A stretch of DNA of 64,000 nucleotides from an uncultured Paracoccaceae bacterium (GCA_947498645.1 CANMKS010000001.1:434001-498000), one strand, 5' to 3'; positions 1-9,231 are shown, counted from the first letter of the stretch. Translations and numbers: made by a program. The notes: generated from the letters alone by a model not told the origin.

Positions 1-91
1 GCTGTGCGACAAAGACATGTCCACGCGGATTGATGAGCATAATGCCCACGCAGGGGCGATAGGGCAGCTGAGCAATTTGGTCTGGAGTCAT
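1..91 (-). CDS. rppH: RNA pyrophosphohydrolase RppH (Nudix), N-terminal part
   Basis: Only the first 30 codons are in the window; the rest lies beyond its left edge. The peptide begins [20 protein letters not shown], followed by [10 protein letters not shown], which is the typical start of the RppH/NudH family. These enzymes remove pyrophosphate from the 5' end of mRNAs and so trigger decay in the cytoplasm. The Nudix box itself is not visible. The start codon is the ATG at 91..89, the beginning of the recognisable family sequence. It is the last gene of a minus-strand run after ribA and the L,D-transpeptidase gene. Confidence 0.85.
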   Translation of the reverse strand, partial: MTPDQIAQLPYRPCVGIMLINPRGHVFVAQ

Positions 92-150
92 TGACGAGGG
101 CCTTGGTCGTTGAGTGGCGTCTATGAGGGTTCTTACCCCTGCACTGACGG

Positions 151-645
151 TTATGCGATAACAAGCCGTGTTTCATGGCGAATCTGGGCCGCTATCCAGC
201 GCAAATGATCGCGCCGAAAGGCCACGCACCCCGCTGTCGGACGGCCCGGACCGCGCCATTGGTGGATGAATATTGCCGATCCGCGCCCTTTGACAGCATA
301 GGGCCAGTTCCAATCGGTCAGTATGACAAGGTCATACATCGGGTCGGCCCGGCGCAGGCGTTCATGACTGTACGGGTAAGGAGCGCGGGTCATGAGATTA
401 TAGTCTTCGTGGGTAGGATCATCCGACCACAGGTCTGATGGCCCAATCGGCAGCGCCCAATTTGCGGGCCGCGCCATGCGGTCGGGGCGGTAGAGCATAC
501 CCACGATGCGATGGGTACCGCGCGGGGTTGCGCCATCGCCTTCTTTTTTGTGCAACGTCAGCCCGCCACGTCCGATAGTGCAGGGAAAACGGCGGCTCAG
601 GAACCGGACATGGGTTGGAGTCAGGACAAGGTCTGTTGGCTTCAT
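151..645 (-). CDS. L,D-transpeptidase catalytic domain (YkuD-like) protein
   Basis: 164 residues. The C-terminal half carries a YkuD-type active-site pattern: His128 in IFIHQW and Cys140 in RPTAGCVAF, the catalytic Cys following TAG. YkuD enzymes cross-link peptidoglycan or attach proteins to it. There is no clear signal peptide, which is common in this short alphaproteobacterial subgroup but leaves the site of action open. I chose the ATG at 645 because a longer reading frame to 726 would start inside the inverted repeat 666..735 and adds an Arg-rich stretch without family character. The gene lies between ribA and rppH on the same strand. Confidence 0.75.
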   Translation of the reverse strand: MKPTDLVLTPTHVRFLSRRFPCTIGRGGLTLHKKEGDGATPRGTHRIVGMLYRPDRMARPANWALPIGPSDLWSDDPTHEDYNLMTRAPYPYSHERLRRADPMYDLVILTDWNWPYAVKGRGSAIFIHQWRGPGRPTAGCVAFRRDHLRWIAAQIRHETRLVIA

Positions 646-665
646 GCACGTGTGATAGCGCCGAC

Positions 666-735
666 GTAGGGTGGGTGAAACCCACGCGCGGCGATTCTGA
701 TGCCCCTTTGGGCGCGTGGGTTTCACCCACCCTAC
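666..735. repeat. Long inverted repeat, REP-like, at the 3' end of ribA
   Basis: Two arms of 24 bp (666..689 and 712..735) are perfect inverted copies separated by 22 bp; each begins GTAGGGTGGGTGAAACCCAC. Each arm also holds a smaller dyad, GTGGGT-N3-ACCCAC. The right arm contains the ribA stop codon. There is no T-tract, so this looks more like a REP/BIME-type intergenic element than a factor-independent terminator. A half copy lies at 6791..6811. Confidence 0.8.
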
Positions 736-1856
736 AGCAAATGTCCTGATTTCGCGGCCTTTGTGGCCAGATATGCATGGTTATGGGCGTTCTCGCCCAC
801 TTTCAGCGGCACCCGTTCTGCCACGGTGATCCCGCAACTTTGCATACGCGCGACCTTGGCGGGGTTGTTGGTCAGCAATCTGACCGCGCCAAATCCCATG
901 CGCTTGAGAATCTCTGCCCCAATCCGAAAATCACGCTCATCATCCTCAAACCCAAGCCGATGATTGGCTTCGACCGTATCAAACCCCTGATCCTGCAAGG
1001 AATAGGCGCGCATCTTGTTGGCCAGCCCGATCCCGCGCCCTTCCTGATTGAGATAAAGCAACACCCCTGCCCCTTCGGCCCCCATTTGCCCCAACGCCCC
1101 CCGCAGTTGCGGGCCACAGTCGCATTTGAGCGAGCCGAGCAAATCACCGGTAAAACACGCGGAATGCAGGCGGGACAGGACCGGTTGTGACCGATCAGGT
1201 TGGCCGATCTCAACGGCGTAATGTTCTTCGGCGCCATCGTCGGGGCGGAAAATATGCAAGCGCCCTGCTTCGGACACATCCAGCGGCAACCTTGCGGAAA
1301 TAATCGGGTTCAGCGGGCTGAGCCCGGTATCAAGTGCCGCATCTGCCGGAACAAGCGTCAGGTTATTGGCCTGCGCAAACCCTGCCGCATCGTCCAGATC
1401 AAGCATGACAACAGCCGGCAACAGCCGCGCCGCCTTGACCAGCGCAATCGCCGCGCGGTGCAGGTCAGCTGATCCATCGCGCACGGTCTGAAGCGGGCCT
1501 TTCATCGGTGAGCGTAGGTCATCAGCCGGATCAGCCACAGCGCGGACCCATGACAGTTTGGCATCCGGTGGCAGCACAATACGGGCGATATCAGCATCGT
1601 AGGCGCGCGCTTTCAGCGTTTGCGCCCGCCTGCCAGTCACGGCAAGCACCGGCGACCCGCCCAAGGTCCGCAAATCGGCCAATCGTTCCGCATCCAGCGT
1701 TTCTGCCGCCAGCACCAGCGCACCGCCAACCAGCACAACAGGCACGCCCATGCGCAAATCCGCGCGGGCGCGGGCCAGCCGTTCTGTAATATCCGGGGCA
1801 AATCCCATCGCTTTCAGCCTCTCATTTGTTTCAACTGATAGCCGTTTGCGCACCAA
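732..1856 (-). CDS. ribA: GTP cyclohydrolase II RibA with long N-terminal extension
   Basis: 374 residues. The C-terminal ~195 residues are a complete GTP cyclohydrolase II, which opens the GTP imidazole ring in the first step of riboflavin synthesis. The zinc ligands are Cys234, Cys245 and Cys247 (SLKCDCGPQL), followed by the active-site motif LNQEGRGIGLANK. The N-terminal ~180 residues look like a diverged DHBP-synthase-like region without a recognisable active site, so I infer a monofunctional enzyme, as in other Rhodobacterales proteins of this length. The stop codon lies inside the inverted repeat 666..735. The gene is divergent from the response regulator at 1965. Confidence 0.9.
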   Translation of the reverse strand: MVRKRLSVETNERLKAMGFAPDITERLARARADLRMGVPVVLVGGALVLAAETLDAERLADLRTLGGSPVLAVTGRRAQTLKARAYDADIARIVLPPDAKLSWVRAVADPADDLRSPMKGPLQTVRDGSADLHRAAIALVKAARLLPAVVMLDLDDAAGFAQANNLTLVPADAALDTGLSPLNPIISARLPLDVSEAGRLHIFRPDDGAEEHYAVEIGQPDRSQPVLSRLHSACFTGDLLGSLKCDCGPQLRGALGQMGAEGAGVLLYLNQEGRGIGLANKMRAYSLQDQGFDTVEANHRLGFEDDERDFRIGAEILKRMGFGAVRLLTNNPAKVARMQSCGITVAERVPLKVGENAHNHAYLATKAAKSGHLL

Positions 1857-1964
1857 AGTGAAACATTAGCACGATAAATCACACGTCCGTGTGAAACTGC
1901 GATGGGATCGGTTGTTCCAGACGTAACAAGAGCACAAATCTAATGCGTAACGAAGGAGGATGTC

Positions 1965-2651
1965 ATGGGACAACTCAAGAAGATATTGCTTGTGGACGAC
2001 GACGATGACCTGCGCGAGGCGCTGGGTGAACAGTTGTTGATGACCGAGGACTTCGACGTCTTTGAAGCCGATGACGGGGCCAGCGCCATGGTGAAGGCCA
2101 AGGAGGGCCTTTATGATCTGATGATCCTTGATGTGGGTCTGCCAGACACCGATGGGCGCGAATTGTGCCGTGTGATGCGCAAACAAGGCGTCAAATGCCC
2201 GATCCTGATGCTGACTGCTCAGGACAGCGATGCCGACACGATTTTGGGCCTTGATGCAGGCGCTAACGATTATGTGAGCAAGCCGTTCAAATTCCCGGTT
2301 CTGCTTGCCCGTATCCGCAGCCAACTGCGCACGCATGAGCAATCCGAAGACGCGGTTTTCCAGCTTGGGCCCTACACGTTCAAGCCGGCACAAAAGCTGC
2401 TGATCACCGAAGATGAAAAGAAAGTCCGCCTGACGGAGAAGGAAACCAATATCCTCAAATTCCTGTACCGCGCGACCGAAGGTGTTGTGGCCCGCGATGT
2501 GCTGCTTCACGAGGTTTGGGGCTATAATGCGGGCGTGACGACGCACACATTGGAGACACATATTTACCGTCTTCGTCAAAAAATAGAACCAGATCCGTCC
2601 AATGCCCGCCTTCTTGTGACCGAATCCGGTGGCTATAGATTAGTAGCGTAG
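1965..2651 (+). CDS. OmpR/PhoB-type response regulator
   Basis: 228 residues. An N-terminal receiver domain (1-120) has the acidic pocket DDDDD at 11-15, the phosphoacceptor Asp56 in LMILDVGLP, Thr in LMLTAQ and Lys in VSKPFK. A winged-helix DNA-binding domain (about 125-228) follows, with ETHIYRLRQKIEPD and SGGYRL as hallmarks. No partner kinase is adjacent. The start follows a strong GAAGGAGG ribosome binding site 6 nt upstream. A factor-independent terminator sits 100 bp downstream, so it is probably transcribed alone. Identity with a named regulator cannot be settled from sequence reading. Confidence 0.9.
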   Translation: MGQLKKILLVDDDDDLREALGEQLLMTEDFDVFEADDGASAMVKAKEGLYDLMILDVGLPDTDGRELCRVMRKQGVKCPILMLTAQDSDADTILGLDAGANDYVSKPFKFPVLLARIRSQLRTHEQSEDAVFQLGPYTFKPAQKLLITEDEKKVRLTEKETNILKFLYRATEGVVARDVLLHEVWGYNAGVTTHTLETHIYRLRQKIEPDPSNARLLVTESGGYRLVA

Positions 2652-2750
2652 AAGTACTCCTCCCGGTGATCAGGCCCCTCCCTGTCGGGTCACCGGGTTC
2701 CCAAGTTCCCGCCGGAGATCGGGTTATATCTCCACCTCCCTGTTGGACTT

Positions 2751-2779
2751 GCCCGGACCTTGTGTCCGGGCATTTTTTT
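2751..2779 (+). terminator. Factor-independent terminator after the response regulator
   Basis: Perfect 8-bp GC-rich stem (GCCCGGAC / GTCCGGGC) with a 5-nt loop, followed by A and seven T residues. It ends the transcript of the regulator at 1965 and lies 60 bp before the rhodanese gene. Confidence 0.9.
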
Positions 2780-2840
2780 ATCTCTGGTCATTTTCCGCCC
2801 ACGGTTTACCTATGGGATTATCTACAAACGGAGAACAATC

Positions 2841-3215
2841 ATGAAATCTGCCAAAGACTTTATGGAAGAGGCAAACGCCGTCGTCCCGCGCATGGGCGTT
2901 GAAGACGCCATCGCGAAACACAAGGCGGGTGGTTCCGTCTTTGTTGATGTTCGCGATAGCGGCGTCATTGCCGGGACCGGCACGATTGCAGGCGCCCATC
3001 GCATCGCCCGCGGCATGATGGAGTTTGTCGCCGATCCGGCAACACCCTATCACAACGACGCCCTGCAAAAGGATGCCGAGATTTATCTGGTCTGCGGTGC
3101 GGGCGGTCAGGCGGCACTTGCCGGTAAGACGTTGAAAGACATGGGCTTTACCAATGTCACGAATATCGGCGGTTTTGGTGATTGGAAAGAGGCCGGCGGC
3201 CCCTCAGAGGACTAG
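2841..3215 (+). CDS. Single-domain rhodanese-like protein
   Basis: 124 residues, one rhodanese domain: FVDVRDSG at 34-41, GAHRIARGMMEF, and the active-site Cys85 in VCGAGGQAAL. In active rhodaneses the loop usually reads CxxGxR; here the last position is Gln90, so sulfur acceptor preference may differ. The start is the ATG preceded by GGAGA, 9 nt upstream; a longer frame to 2760 would run through the terminator. A paralogue with an orthodox loop lies at 59839. Its stop codon overlaps that of the convergent PLP enzyme gene by 4 bp. Confidence 0.85.
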   Translation: MKSAKDFMEEANAVVPRMGVEDAIAKHKAGGSVFVDVRDSGVIAGTGTIAGAHRIARGMMEFVADPATPYHNDALQKDAEIYLVCGAGGQAALAGKTLKDMGFTNVTNIGGFGDWKEAGGPSED

Positions 3216-4333
3216 CCCAGCGCCTGATCCCAATCTGCGATCAGATCCTCGATCGCCTCGATCCCGACCGAGACGCGGATCAGATTTTCAGGAATACCGG
3301 TGTGCGGTTCAATCGTATGCCGGTGTTCCACCAGGCTCTCTACCCCGCCCAAAGAGGTTGCACGCAAGAACACTTGCAGCGCGCCCACGACGCGCAGTGC
3401 GTCCTCTCGGTCGCCTTTCACAAGCACCGATAGCAGGCTGCCATAGCCGCCCTTCATTTGCTTTTGTGCAACGTCGTGTCCGGGGTGATGTGGCAGACCC
3501 GGATAGAAGACATCAGCCACCTTCGGATGTTCAAACAGATGCGCGGCCAGCGCTTGTGCATTCTGTGACATCCGCTCTACCCGCAATGGCAAGGTCCGCA
3601 TTGCGCGCGTCAGCAGCCATGCTTCGAAGGGTCCGAGAATCGCCCCTGCCATTTTTCTGTCATCATGGACAATCTGCCAGATTGCGGCATCATTGTGTCG
3701 CGTCGAAAGAACCCCGGCCAGCACATCAGAGTGTCCGTTGATCCCTTTTGTGGCCGAATGCATGACAATATCCGCCCCGTGATCCAGCGCCCGCGTCAGG
3801 ACCGGCGTGGCCGCTGTGCCATCCACCACGAGGGTCGCGGCACTTGCATCGGCGACCGCCTGAATATCAACCGTCTTGAGCCAAGGGTTCGACGGCGTCT
3901 CGATAAACATGATATCGGCGGGCTGGTTTTGGCAGGTGCTGACAAGGTCGTCCGCATCAACCTCGATCAGGGTAATGTCGCGCCTTTGGCAAAAGTCCCG
4001 CACCCAGGCCGTTGTACCCCAATAGATGCCCGATTGCACGATAACTGTGCCGCCGTTTGGGATCGTGCGGAACGCGGCCGCAATTGCTGCCATCCCCGAA
4101 GGGAACAGCAGCGTGTCGGTGGCCCCCTCCAACTGACGCAGCACCTCTTCTGCTTGTCGCAGATTGTCAGAATCCGCGCGGGAATAGATATTGTCCGCCC
4201 GCAGCGGCACGTAATCCGCATCACGCATGAAGGTTGTGGAAGGCTGCAACGCTGGCACCACGCCGCCTGACTGCGGATCAGTGGCCCCGGCGGCATGGGC
4301 GGCAACGGTGGCGGGTTTTCTGGATGTGCTCAT
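3212..4333 (-). CDS. PLP-dependent trans-sulfuration family enzyme (cystathionine gamma-synthase/lyase-like)
   Basis: 373 residues, Cys/Met-metabolism PLP fold. The PLP lysine is Lys196 in MHSATKGINGH, with the FPSGMAAI phosphate-binding segment at 77-84 and IETPSNPWLK at 144-153. The motif usually written VDNTFATP is VDGTAATP here, an Asn-to-Gly change near the cofactor. The family includes cystathionine gamma-synthase, beta- and gamma-lyases and O-acylhomoserine sulfhydrylases; the substrate cannot be fixed by reading. It lies upstream of nothing obvious in sulfur metabolism but next to a rhodanese. The gap to serB on the same strand is 42 bp. Confidence 0.8.
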   Translation of the reverse strand: MSTSRKPATVAAHAAGATDPQSGGVVPALQPSTTFMRDADYVPLRADNIYSRADSDNLRQAEEVLRQLEGATDTLLFPSGMAAIAAAFRTIPNGGTVIVQSGIYWGTTAWVRDFCQRRDITLIEVDADDLVSTCQNQPADIMFIETPSNPWLKTVDIQAVADASAATLVVDGTAATPVLTRALDHGADIVMHSATKGINGHSDVLAGVLSTRHNDAAIWQIVHDDRKMAGAILGPFEAWLLTRAMRTLPLRVERMSQNAQALAAHLFEHPKVADVFYPGLPHHPGHDVAQKQMKGGYGSLLSVLVKGDREDALRVVGALQVFLRATSLGGVESLVEHRHTIEPHTGIPENLIRVSVGIEAIEDLIADWDQALG

Positions 4334-4375
4334 GCGCCTATCTGGCGCGGGTGGGGGGCAAGATGCAAGAGCTGC

Positions 4376-5251
4376 CTAGGTGACAAACTCATCCCGGTTG
4401 TACCCTTGCAGATAAAGCAGGCCCGTCAGATCGCCGTGGTTGATCCGCATATCGCATTGCGCCTGTACGGTTGGCTTTGCGTGCAGGGCCACGCCGCTGC
4501 CGGCAAGGTTCAGCATTCCAAGGTCGTTTGCCCCGTCGCCAACAGCCAGAACATCCGCCGCCGAAATGCCGCGCTGTGCTGTGATCTCTTCGAGTGCCTG
4601 CACTTTGGCGGCCTTGCCAAGGATCGGCCGCCCGACCTGCCCGGTCAGTTTGCCACCTTCGGCGATCAGTGTATTCGCGCGGTGCTGGTCAAAGCCAAGT
4701 GCCGCGGCCACCCGCGCTGTGAAGGCCGTGAACCCGCCCGAGACCAGCGCTGCATAGGCCCCATGGGCTTTCATGGTGTTCACGAGTTCATAGCCGCCGG
4801 GCATGTAGGTGATCCGTTGATCCAGCACCTGCGCGATCATGGCCTCGGGCAAATCCTTGAGCAGGCCAACCCGTTCGATAAGTGCCGCCTCGAAATCCAG
4901 CTCGCCGTTCATCGCCCGTGCTGTGATGTCGGCGACACGCGCGCCGACCCCTGCCTCTGCGGCGAGTTCATCAATGCATTCCTGCCGGATCATTGTGCTG
5001 TCCATGTCCGCCAGCAACATCTTTTTGCGCCGGTTCGCGGCGGGTTGCACCACCAGATCAACGCATCCCGCCTGTAGGTCTGTCCAGACCGCCCATTGGT
5101 TGTCGGGCAATGCAGGCACCGGAAATTCAGCGGCTTCGTCAATGGCCAGCCATTGCACATCCCCCCCGCCCCAGGCGTTGCGCAGGTTTTCGACCAAGGC
5201 GCCATCCAGGGCGCGTTCTTGTGGTGTGGTGATCAATGTGACGACAAACAT
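4376..5251 (-). CDS. serB: Phosphoserine phosphatase SerB
   Basis: 291 residues. HAD phosphatase core with the nucleophile motif LLADMDST (Asp82, Asp84), motif [11 protein letters not shown], and motif [15 protein letters not shown]. The substrate-recognition segment RQECIDELA follows motif I, as in SerB. It performs the last step of serine synthesis. The N-terminal ~75 residues correspond to the ACT-like extension of the long SerB form. The gene is divergent from serC-serA, so the three steps of the pathway are grouped around one 372-bp intergenic region. Confidence 0.93.
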   Translation of the reverse strand: MFVVTLITTPQERALDGALVENLRNAWGGGDVQWLAIDEAAEFPVPALPDNQWAVWTDLQAGCVDLVVQPAANRRKKMLLADMDSTMIRQECIDELAAEAGVGARVADITARAMNGELDFEAALIERVGLLKDLPEAMIAQVLDQRITYMPGGYELVNTMKAHGAYAALVSGGFTAFTARVAAALGFDQHRANTLIAEGGKLTGQVGRPILGKAAKVQALEEITAQRGISAADVLAVGDGANDLGMLNLAGSGVALHAKPTVQAQCDMRINHGDLTGLLYLQGYNRDEFVT

Positions 5252-5529
5252 GGGTGTCCTCCGGCAAAATCTGCTCTGGGTCTACCTCTGCCGCACGGGT
5301 TTGCCACCCCTAAAAGTCAAAGAGTTTCCTTGGAAATGCGGGAGCGGCGGTGGATCATCGCAGTTTTGTCGTGTTCAAAAGTCTGTTTCGAACAAGACTT
5401 CGACACCGATGGCTTCGACATTGACATCATTGGAAAAAAGCGCCGTCGTATTGGAACAGATTTGCGCCTATCGGAAACATGCGTTCCTGCACGTTCTGTA
5501 GAATCCTTCATTTACCTGCATCGCTTATG

Positions 5530-5623
5530 CCTTCGCCTGTTGCTGTTGCACCGAAGGTTCCGTATGTCCGGCGGTGGGACACCCTTCCCCAACGAAGGGC
5601 GCATATCTGTGAGGATACCACTG
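5530..5623 (+). promoter_or_regulatory. Structured 5' leader of serC, candidate cis-regulatory RNA
   Basis: The 372-bp serB-serC gap holds no gene. Just before serC are three potential hairpins: CCTTCG/CGAAGG (5530-5535 with 5552-5557), TGTCC/GGACA (5565-5569 with 5577-5581) and CCCTTC/GAAGGG (5582-5587 with 5594-5599). TATG at 5563-5566 can also pair with CATA at 5602-5605 to enclose the last two in a junction. The GAGG ribosome binding site at 5611-5614 follows directly. A published alphaproteobacterial RNA motif named serC sits upstream of this gene; I infer, without a covariance search, that this is a member. Confidence 0.45.
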
Positions 5624-6790
5624 ATGGTTACGACTACACCGGCGTCGCGCGACACCGCGCGCAAACCTATTTCGCGGCCGACCAATCCGCGTTTTTCTTC
5701 TGGCCCTTGTGCCAAACCCCCCGTCTGGAAACTTGATGCACTCAGCGACGCCCCATTGGGACGGTCGCATCGTGCGGCTGTTGGCAAGGCCAAGCTGGCC
5801 GAGGCGATTGATCTGACGCGAGAGATTTTGGGCGTGCCTGCGGATTACCGCATCGGCATTGTGCCTGCCTCGGACACGGGCGCGTTTGAGATGGCGATGT
5901 GGTCGCTCTTGGGTGAGCGCCCCGCACAGATGGTCGCCTGGGAAAGCTTTGGCGCGGGTTGGGTCACGGATGTGGTCAAGCAGCTTAAGATCGATGCAAC
6001 CGTCCACACGGCGGAGTATGGCGAGATCGTCGATATGGCGACGCTGAACTATGACAATGATGTCTGCTTTACCTGGAATGGCACAACATCCGGCGTGCGT
6101 GTCGTGTCGGGCGATGTGATCCCGGCGGACCGCGCTGGCCTGACGCTTTGTGATGCCACTTCCGCTGCCTTCGCGCAGGATTTGCCATGGGACAAGCTGG
6201 ATGTGACGACGTTCTCCTGGCAGAAGGTCATGGGTGGTGAAGCGGCCCACGGGATGCTGATCCTGTCGCCTCGCGCTGTTGCACGCCTGGAAAACTATAC
6301 CCCGGCCTGGCCGCTGCCGAAAATCTTTCGCCTGACCAAAGGTGGCAAGTTGATCGAAGGCATCTTTGAGGGTGCGACGATCAACACCCCCTCAATGCTG
6401 GCGGTTGAGGATTATCTGGTCGCACTGAAATGGGGCCGTGCGATTGGTGGGCTGGACGGGCTGATGCACCGCGCCAATGCCAATGCGCAGGCGATTTGGA
6501 ATTTTTGTGCGGAAAAGCCGTGGATTGCCAATCTGGCCGTTGATCCTGCAACGCGCTCAAACACCTCTGTTTGTCTCAAGTTCACGGATCCGCGGATCAC
6601 CGATGGTGCCGCCTTTGCCAAGGCAGTGGCCAAACGGCTGGAGGTCGAGAAGATCGCCCTGGACGTCGGCGCCTATCGCGATGCCCCCGCCGGTCTGCGC
6701 ATCTGGTGTGGTGCCACGGTCGAGACGTCCGACATCGAGGCCATGTTGCCGTGGCTGGAATGGGCGTTTGAGGCTGAAATCAACGCATAA
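5624..6790 (+). CDS. serC: Phosphoserine aminotransferase SerC
   Basis: 388 residues, class V aminotransferase of the alphaproteobacterial SerC type. The PLP lysine is Lys201 in [15 protein letters not shown]; the N-terminal segment [16 protein letters not shown] at 18-33 is typical of this subgroup. It converts 3-phosphohydroxypyruvate and glutamate to phosphoserine. The ATG at 5624 was chosen because GAGG lies 9 nt upstream; the open frame extends much further 5' but that part has no family character and crosses into serB antisense. serA follows after 48 bp, so the two are probably one operon. Confidence 0.92.
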   Translation: MVTTTPASRDTARKPISRPTNPRFSSGPCAKPPVWKLDALSDAPLGRSHRAAVGKAKLAEAIDLTREILGVPADYRIGIVPASDTGAFEMAMWSLLGERPAQMVAWESFGAGWVTDVVKQLKIDATVHTAEYGEIVDMATLNYDNDVCFTWNGTTSGVRVVSGDVIPADRAGLTLCDATSAAFAQDLPWDKLDVTTFSWQKVMGGEAAHGMLILSPRAVARLENYTPAWPLPKIFRLTKGGKLIEGIFEGATINTPSMLAVEDYLVALKWGRAIGGLDGLMHRANANAQAIWNFCAEKPWIANLAVDPATRSNTSVCLKFTDPRITDGAAFAKAVAKRLEVEKIALDVGAYRDAPAGLRIWCGATVETSDIEAMLPWLEWAFEAEINA

Positions 6791-6811
6791 CGTGGGTTTC
6801 ACCCACCCTGC
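6791..6811. repeat. Half copy of the ribA-associated repeat
   Basis: CGTGGGTTTCACCCACCCTG matches the right arm of the inverted repeat at 715..735 with one difference over 21 bp. It begins directly after the serC stop codon and contains the GTGGGT-N3-ACCCAC dyad. No second arm is present. Confidence 0.75.
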
Positions 6812-6838
6812 AATTTACGAACTTCAAGGAGCGGCAAA

Positions 6839-8431
6839 ATGGCCCCCAAAGTACTGATCTCTGACAAACTTTCCCCTGCCGCCGTACAGATCTTCAAGGA
6901 TCGCGGCATTGACGTGGATTTCCAGCCTGACCTTGGCAAGGACAAAGCCAAACTGCTGGAGGTGATCGGCCAATATGATGGCCTTGCCATCCGGTCTGCC
7001 ACCAAAGCAACCGAAAAGGTTATCACCGCCGCCACGAACCTCAGGGTGATTGGCCGTGCCGGTATTGGTGTCGACAACGTCGATATCCCGGCCGCGTCCA
7101 AGAAGGGTATCATCGTGATGAACACACCCTTCGGGAATTCGATCACCACTGCCGAACACGCGATTTCCATGATGATGGCCGTGGCCCGCCAGATCCCCGA
7201 GGCGAACGCATCAACCCATGCGGGCAAATGGGAAAAGTCTCGATTCATGGGTGTAGAGCTGACCGGCAAGACACTGGGTGTGATCGGTGCGGGCAACATC
7301 GGGTCCATCGTGATTGACCGCGCACAGGGCCTGAAGATGAAGGTCGTGGCCTATGATCCCTTCCTGTCGGAAGAACGCGCAGTGGATATCGGTGTGGAAA
7401 AGGTCGAACTGGACGAACTGTTGGGTCGCGCTGATTTCATCACTATGCACGTGCCGCTGACCGATCAGACAAAGAATATCCTGTCCGAGGAAAACATCGC
7501 CAAGCTGAAGAAAGGCGTGCGCATCGTGAACTGTGCCCGTGGTGGTCTGGTGGATGAGGCTGCTTTGGCCGAAGCGTTGAAGTCCGGTCATGTTGCCGGT
7601 GCGGCCTTTGACGTATTTGCAGTCGAGCCCGCCACCGACAGCCCGTTGTTCAACCTGCCCAATGTTGTGGTCACCCCGCATCTTGGGGCGGCAACCACCG
7701 AAGCGCAGGAAAACGTGGCCCTGCAAGTGGCCGAGCAGATGTCCGACTACCTGCTGACCGGGGCTGTGCAAAATGCGCTGAACATGCCGTCGGTCACAGC
7801 AGAGGAAGCCAAGGTCATGGGCCCTTGGATCAAGCTGACCGAGCATCTGGGCAACTTCATCGGCCAGATGACGGATGAGCCGATCAAGGCGATCAATATC
7901 CTTTTTGACGGTGAAGCCAGCGAGATGAACCTCAAGGCACTGACAGCCGCCACCGTGGCCGGGATCATGACCAAGGCCAACCCAGACACCAATATGGTCA
8001 GCGCCCCTGTGATCGCCAAGGAACGCGGGATCAAGGTTTCCACCACCAAGCAGGACAAGTCCGGCGTGTTTGAAGGATACGTCAAGGTCACCGTTGTTAC
8101 CGAAAAGCGCGAACGCTCTGTCGGGGGGACTGTCTTTAGCGACGGCAAGCCGCGCTTTATCCAGATCAAGGGGATCAACATCGACGCCGAGATCGGCGCA
8201 CATATGGTCTATACCACCAACGAAGATGTGCCCGGCATTATCGGCACATTGGGAACCACAATGGGGGCCAATGACGTGAACATCGCGAACTTTACGCTTG
8301 GCCGGTCAGAGGCGAAGGGAGAGGCAATCGCCCTTCTCTATGTCGATGAACCGGTCCCGGCCACCGCGATCAAGGCGCTTGAAGACACCGGGTTGTTCCA
8401 GCAGGTCAAGCCGCTGATGTTCAACGTATAG
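6839..8431 (+). CDS. serA: D-3-phosphoglycerate dehydrogenase SerA, long form
   Basis: 530 residues, the long type 1 form. An N-terminal split substrate domain encloses the NAD-binding fold (GVIGAGNIGSIV, about residues 144-155). The catalytic Arg lies in NCARGGLVDE and the His in VVTPHLGAATTEAQ. After the dehydrogenase (to about 310) come the ASB-like intervening domain and a C-terminal ACT domain, which in this family binds serine as feedback inhibitor. It oxidises 3-phosphoglycerate, the first step of serine synthesis. AAGGAG lies 7 nt before the start. The metallophosphoesterase gene follows after 11 bp. Confidence 0.95.
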   Translation: MAPKVLISDKLSPAAVQIFKDRGIDVDFQPDLGKDKAKLLEVIGQYDGLAIRSATKATEKVITAATNLRVIGRAGIGVDNVDIPAASKKGIIVMNTPFGNSITTAEHAISMMMAVARQIPEANASTHAGKWEKSRFMGVELTGKTLGVIGAGNIGSIVIDRAQGLKMKVVAYDPFLSEERAVDIGVEKVELDELLGRADFITMHVPLTDQTKNILSEENIAKLKKGVRIVNCARGGLVDEAALAEALKSGHVAGAAFDVFAVEPATDSPLFNLPNVVVTPHLGAATTEAQENVALQVAEQMSDYLLTGAVQNALNMPSVTAEEAKVMGPWIKLTEHLGNFIGQMTDEPIKAINILFDGEASEMNLKALTAATVAGIMTKANPDTNMVSAPVIAKERGIKVSTTKQDKSGVFEGYVKVTVVTEKRERSVGGTVFSDGKPRFIQIKGINIDAEIGAHMVYTTNEDVPGIIGTLGTTMGANDVNIANFTLGRSEAKGEAIALLYVDEPVPATAIKALEDTGLFQQVKPLMFNV

Positions 8432-8442
8432 GTGCCCTGTCC

Positions 8443-9231
8443 ATGACCCCCATTTACGCCGTCGGCGACATTCACGGCCAGAAAGAGATGCTGGATCACG
8501 CACTTGCATTGATCGAAGCGGACGGAGGCCCGGATGCGCAGGTGGTGTTTCTGGGGGATTACACAGATCGCGGGCCGGACAGCCGGGCCGTGGTTGAGAC
8601 GTTGATTGCAGGGCGTGATGCGGGCCGAAACTGGGTCTTTGTCAAAGGCAATCATGATCGGTCTTTCACCCGTTTTGTCCGCGATGGCCGCCAGCATGAC
8701 CCGCGCGTAAAATCGGGGATCAGCTGGCTGAACCCGCGTTTGGGCGGCACCGCGACGCTGAACGCATATGGGGTGGTGGGCGTATCTGAGTTTGCCCGCG
8801 ATGCGGTTACCGGATTGGAGTACCTCACCACGTTCCGCACGGCGGACGAGGATTGGGATATCGACAGGCTACGGCAAGAGGCCGGGCGCGTCATTCCCGC
8901 AACGCATCTGGATTTCCTTGATGCGCTGCCGCTTTGGCACGCCACAGATGAACTGCTCTTTGTCCATGCAGGCCTGCGTCCGGATATCGCCTTGGAAGAT
9001 CAAGACCCCGAAGATCTGATCTGGATCCGCGACGGGTTTCTGGACAGCGACCATGACTTTGGCAAGTTGGTGGTGCATGGGCATACCGCCCTTGATCATC
9101 CACAGCATTTCGGCAACCGGGTCGATCTGGATGGTGGGGCGGGGTATGGCAAGCCGCTGATTCCGGCCGTGTTCGAAGGCCGCGATTGCTGGTTACTGAC
9201 CGAACAGGGCCGCGTTGCGCTTACGCCCTGA
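8443..9231 (+). CDS. Calcineurin-like metallophosphoesterase (PPP/ApaH type)
   Basis: 262 residues. All signature blocks of the bacterial PPP-type phosphoesterases are present: GDIHGQ at 8-13, GDYTDRGPDS, KGNHDR, and LVVHGHTALD near the C-terminus. Members dephosphorylate phosphoproteins or hydrolyse dinucleoside polyphosphates; the exact substrate is open. It starts 11 bp after serA and is probably co-transcribed with it, though a role in serine metabolism is not implied by its sequence. Confidence 0.85.
   Translation: MTPIYAVGDIHGQKEMLDHALALIEADGGPDAQVVFLGDYTDRGPDSRAVVETLIAGRDAGRNWVFVKGNHDRSFTRFVRDGRQHDPRVKSGISWLNPRLGGTATLNAYGVVGVSEFARDAVTGLEYLTTFRTADEDWDIDRLRQEAGRVIPATHLDFLDALPLWHATDELLFVHAGLRPDIALEDQDPEDLIWIRDGFLDSDHDFGKLVVHGHTALDHPQHFGNRVDLDGGAGYGKPLIPAVFEGRDCWLLTEQGRVALTP

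Noticed and set aside
646-726. Longer start for the L,D-transpeptidase gene
   Set aside because: It would begin inside the inverted repeat 666..735 and adds an Arg-rich stretch unlike the family N-terminus; ATG 645 is sufficient.
5096-5623. Upstream extension of the serC reading frame to a 564-residue protein
   Set aside because: The extra part has no family similarity, lies antisense to serB and in the leader region, and a good ribosome binding site marks the start at 5624.
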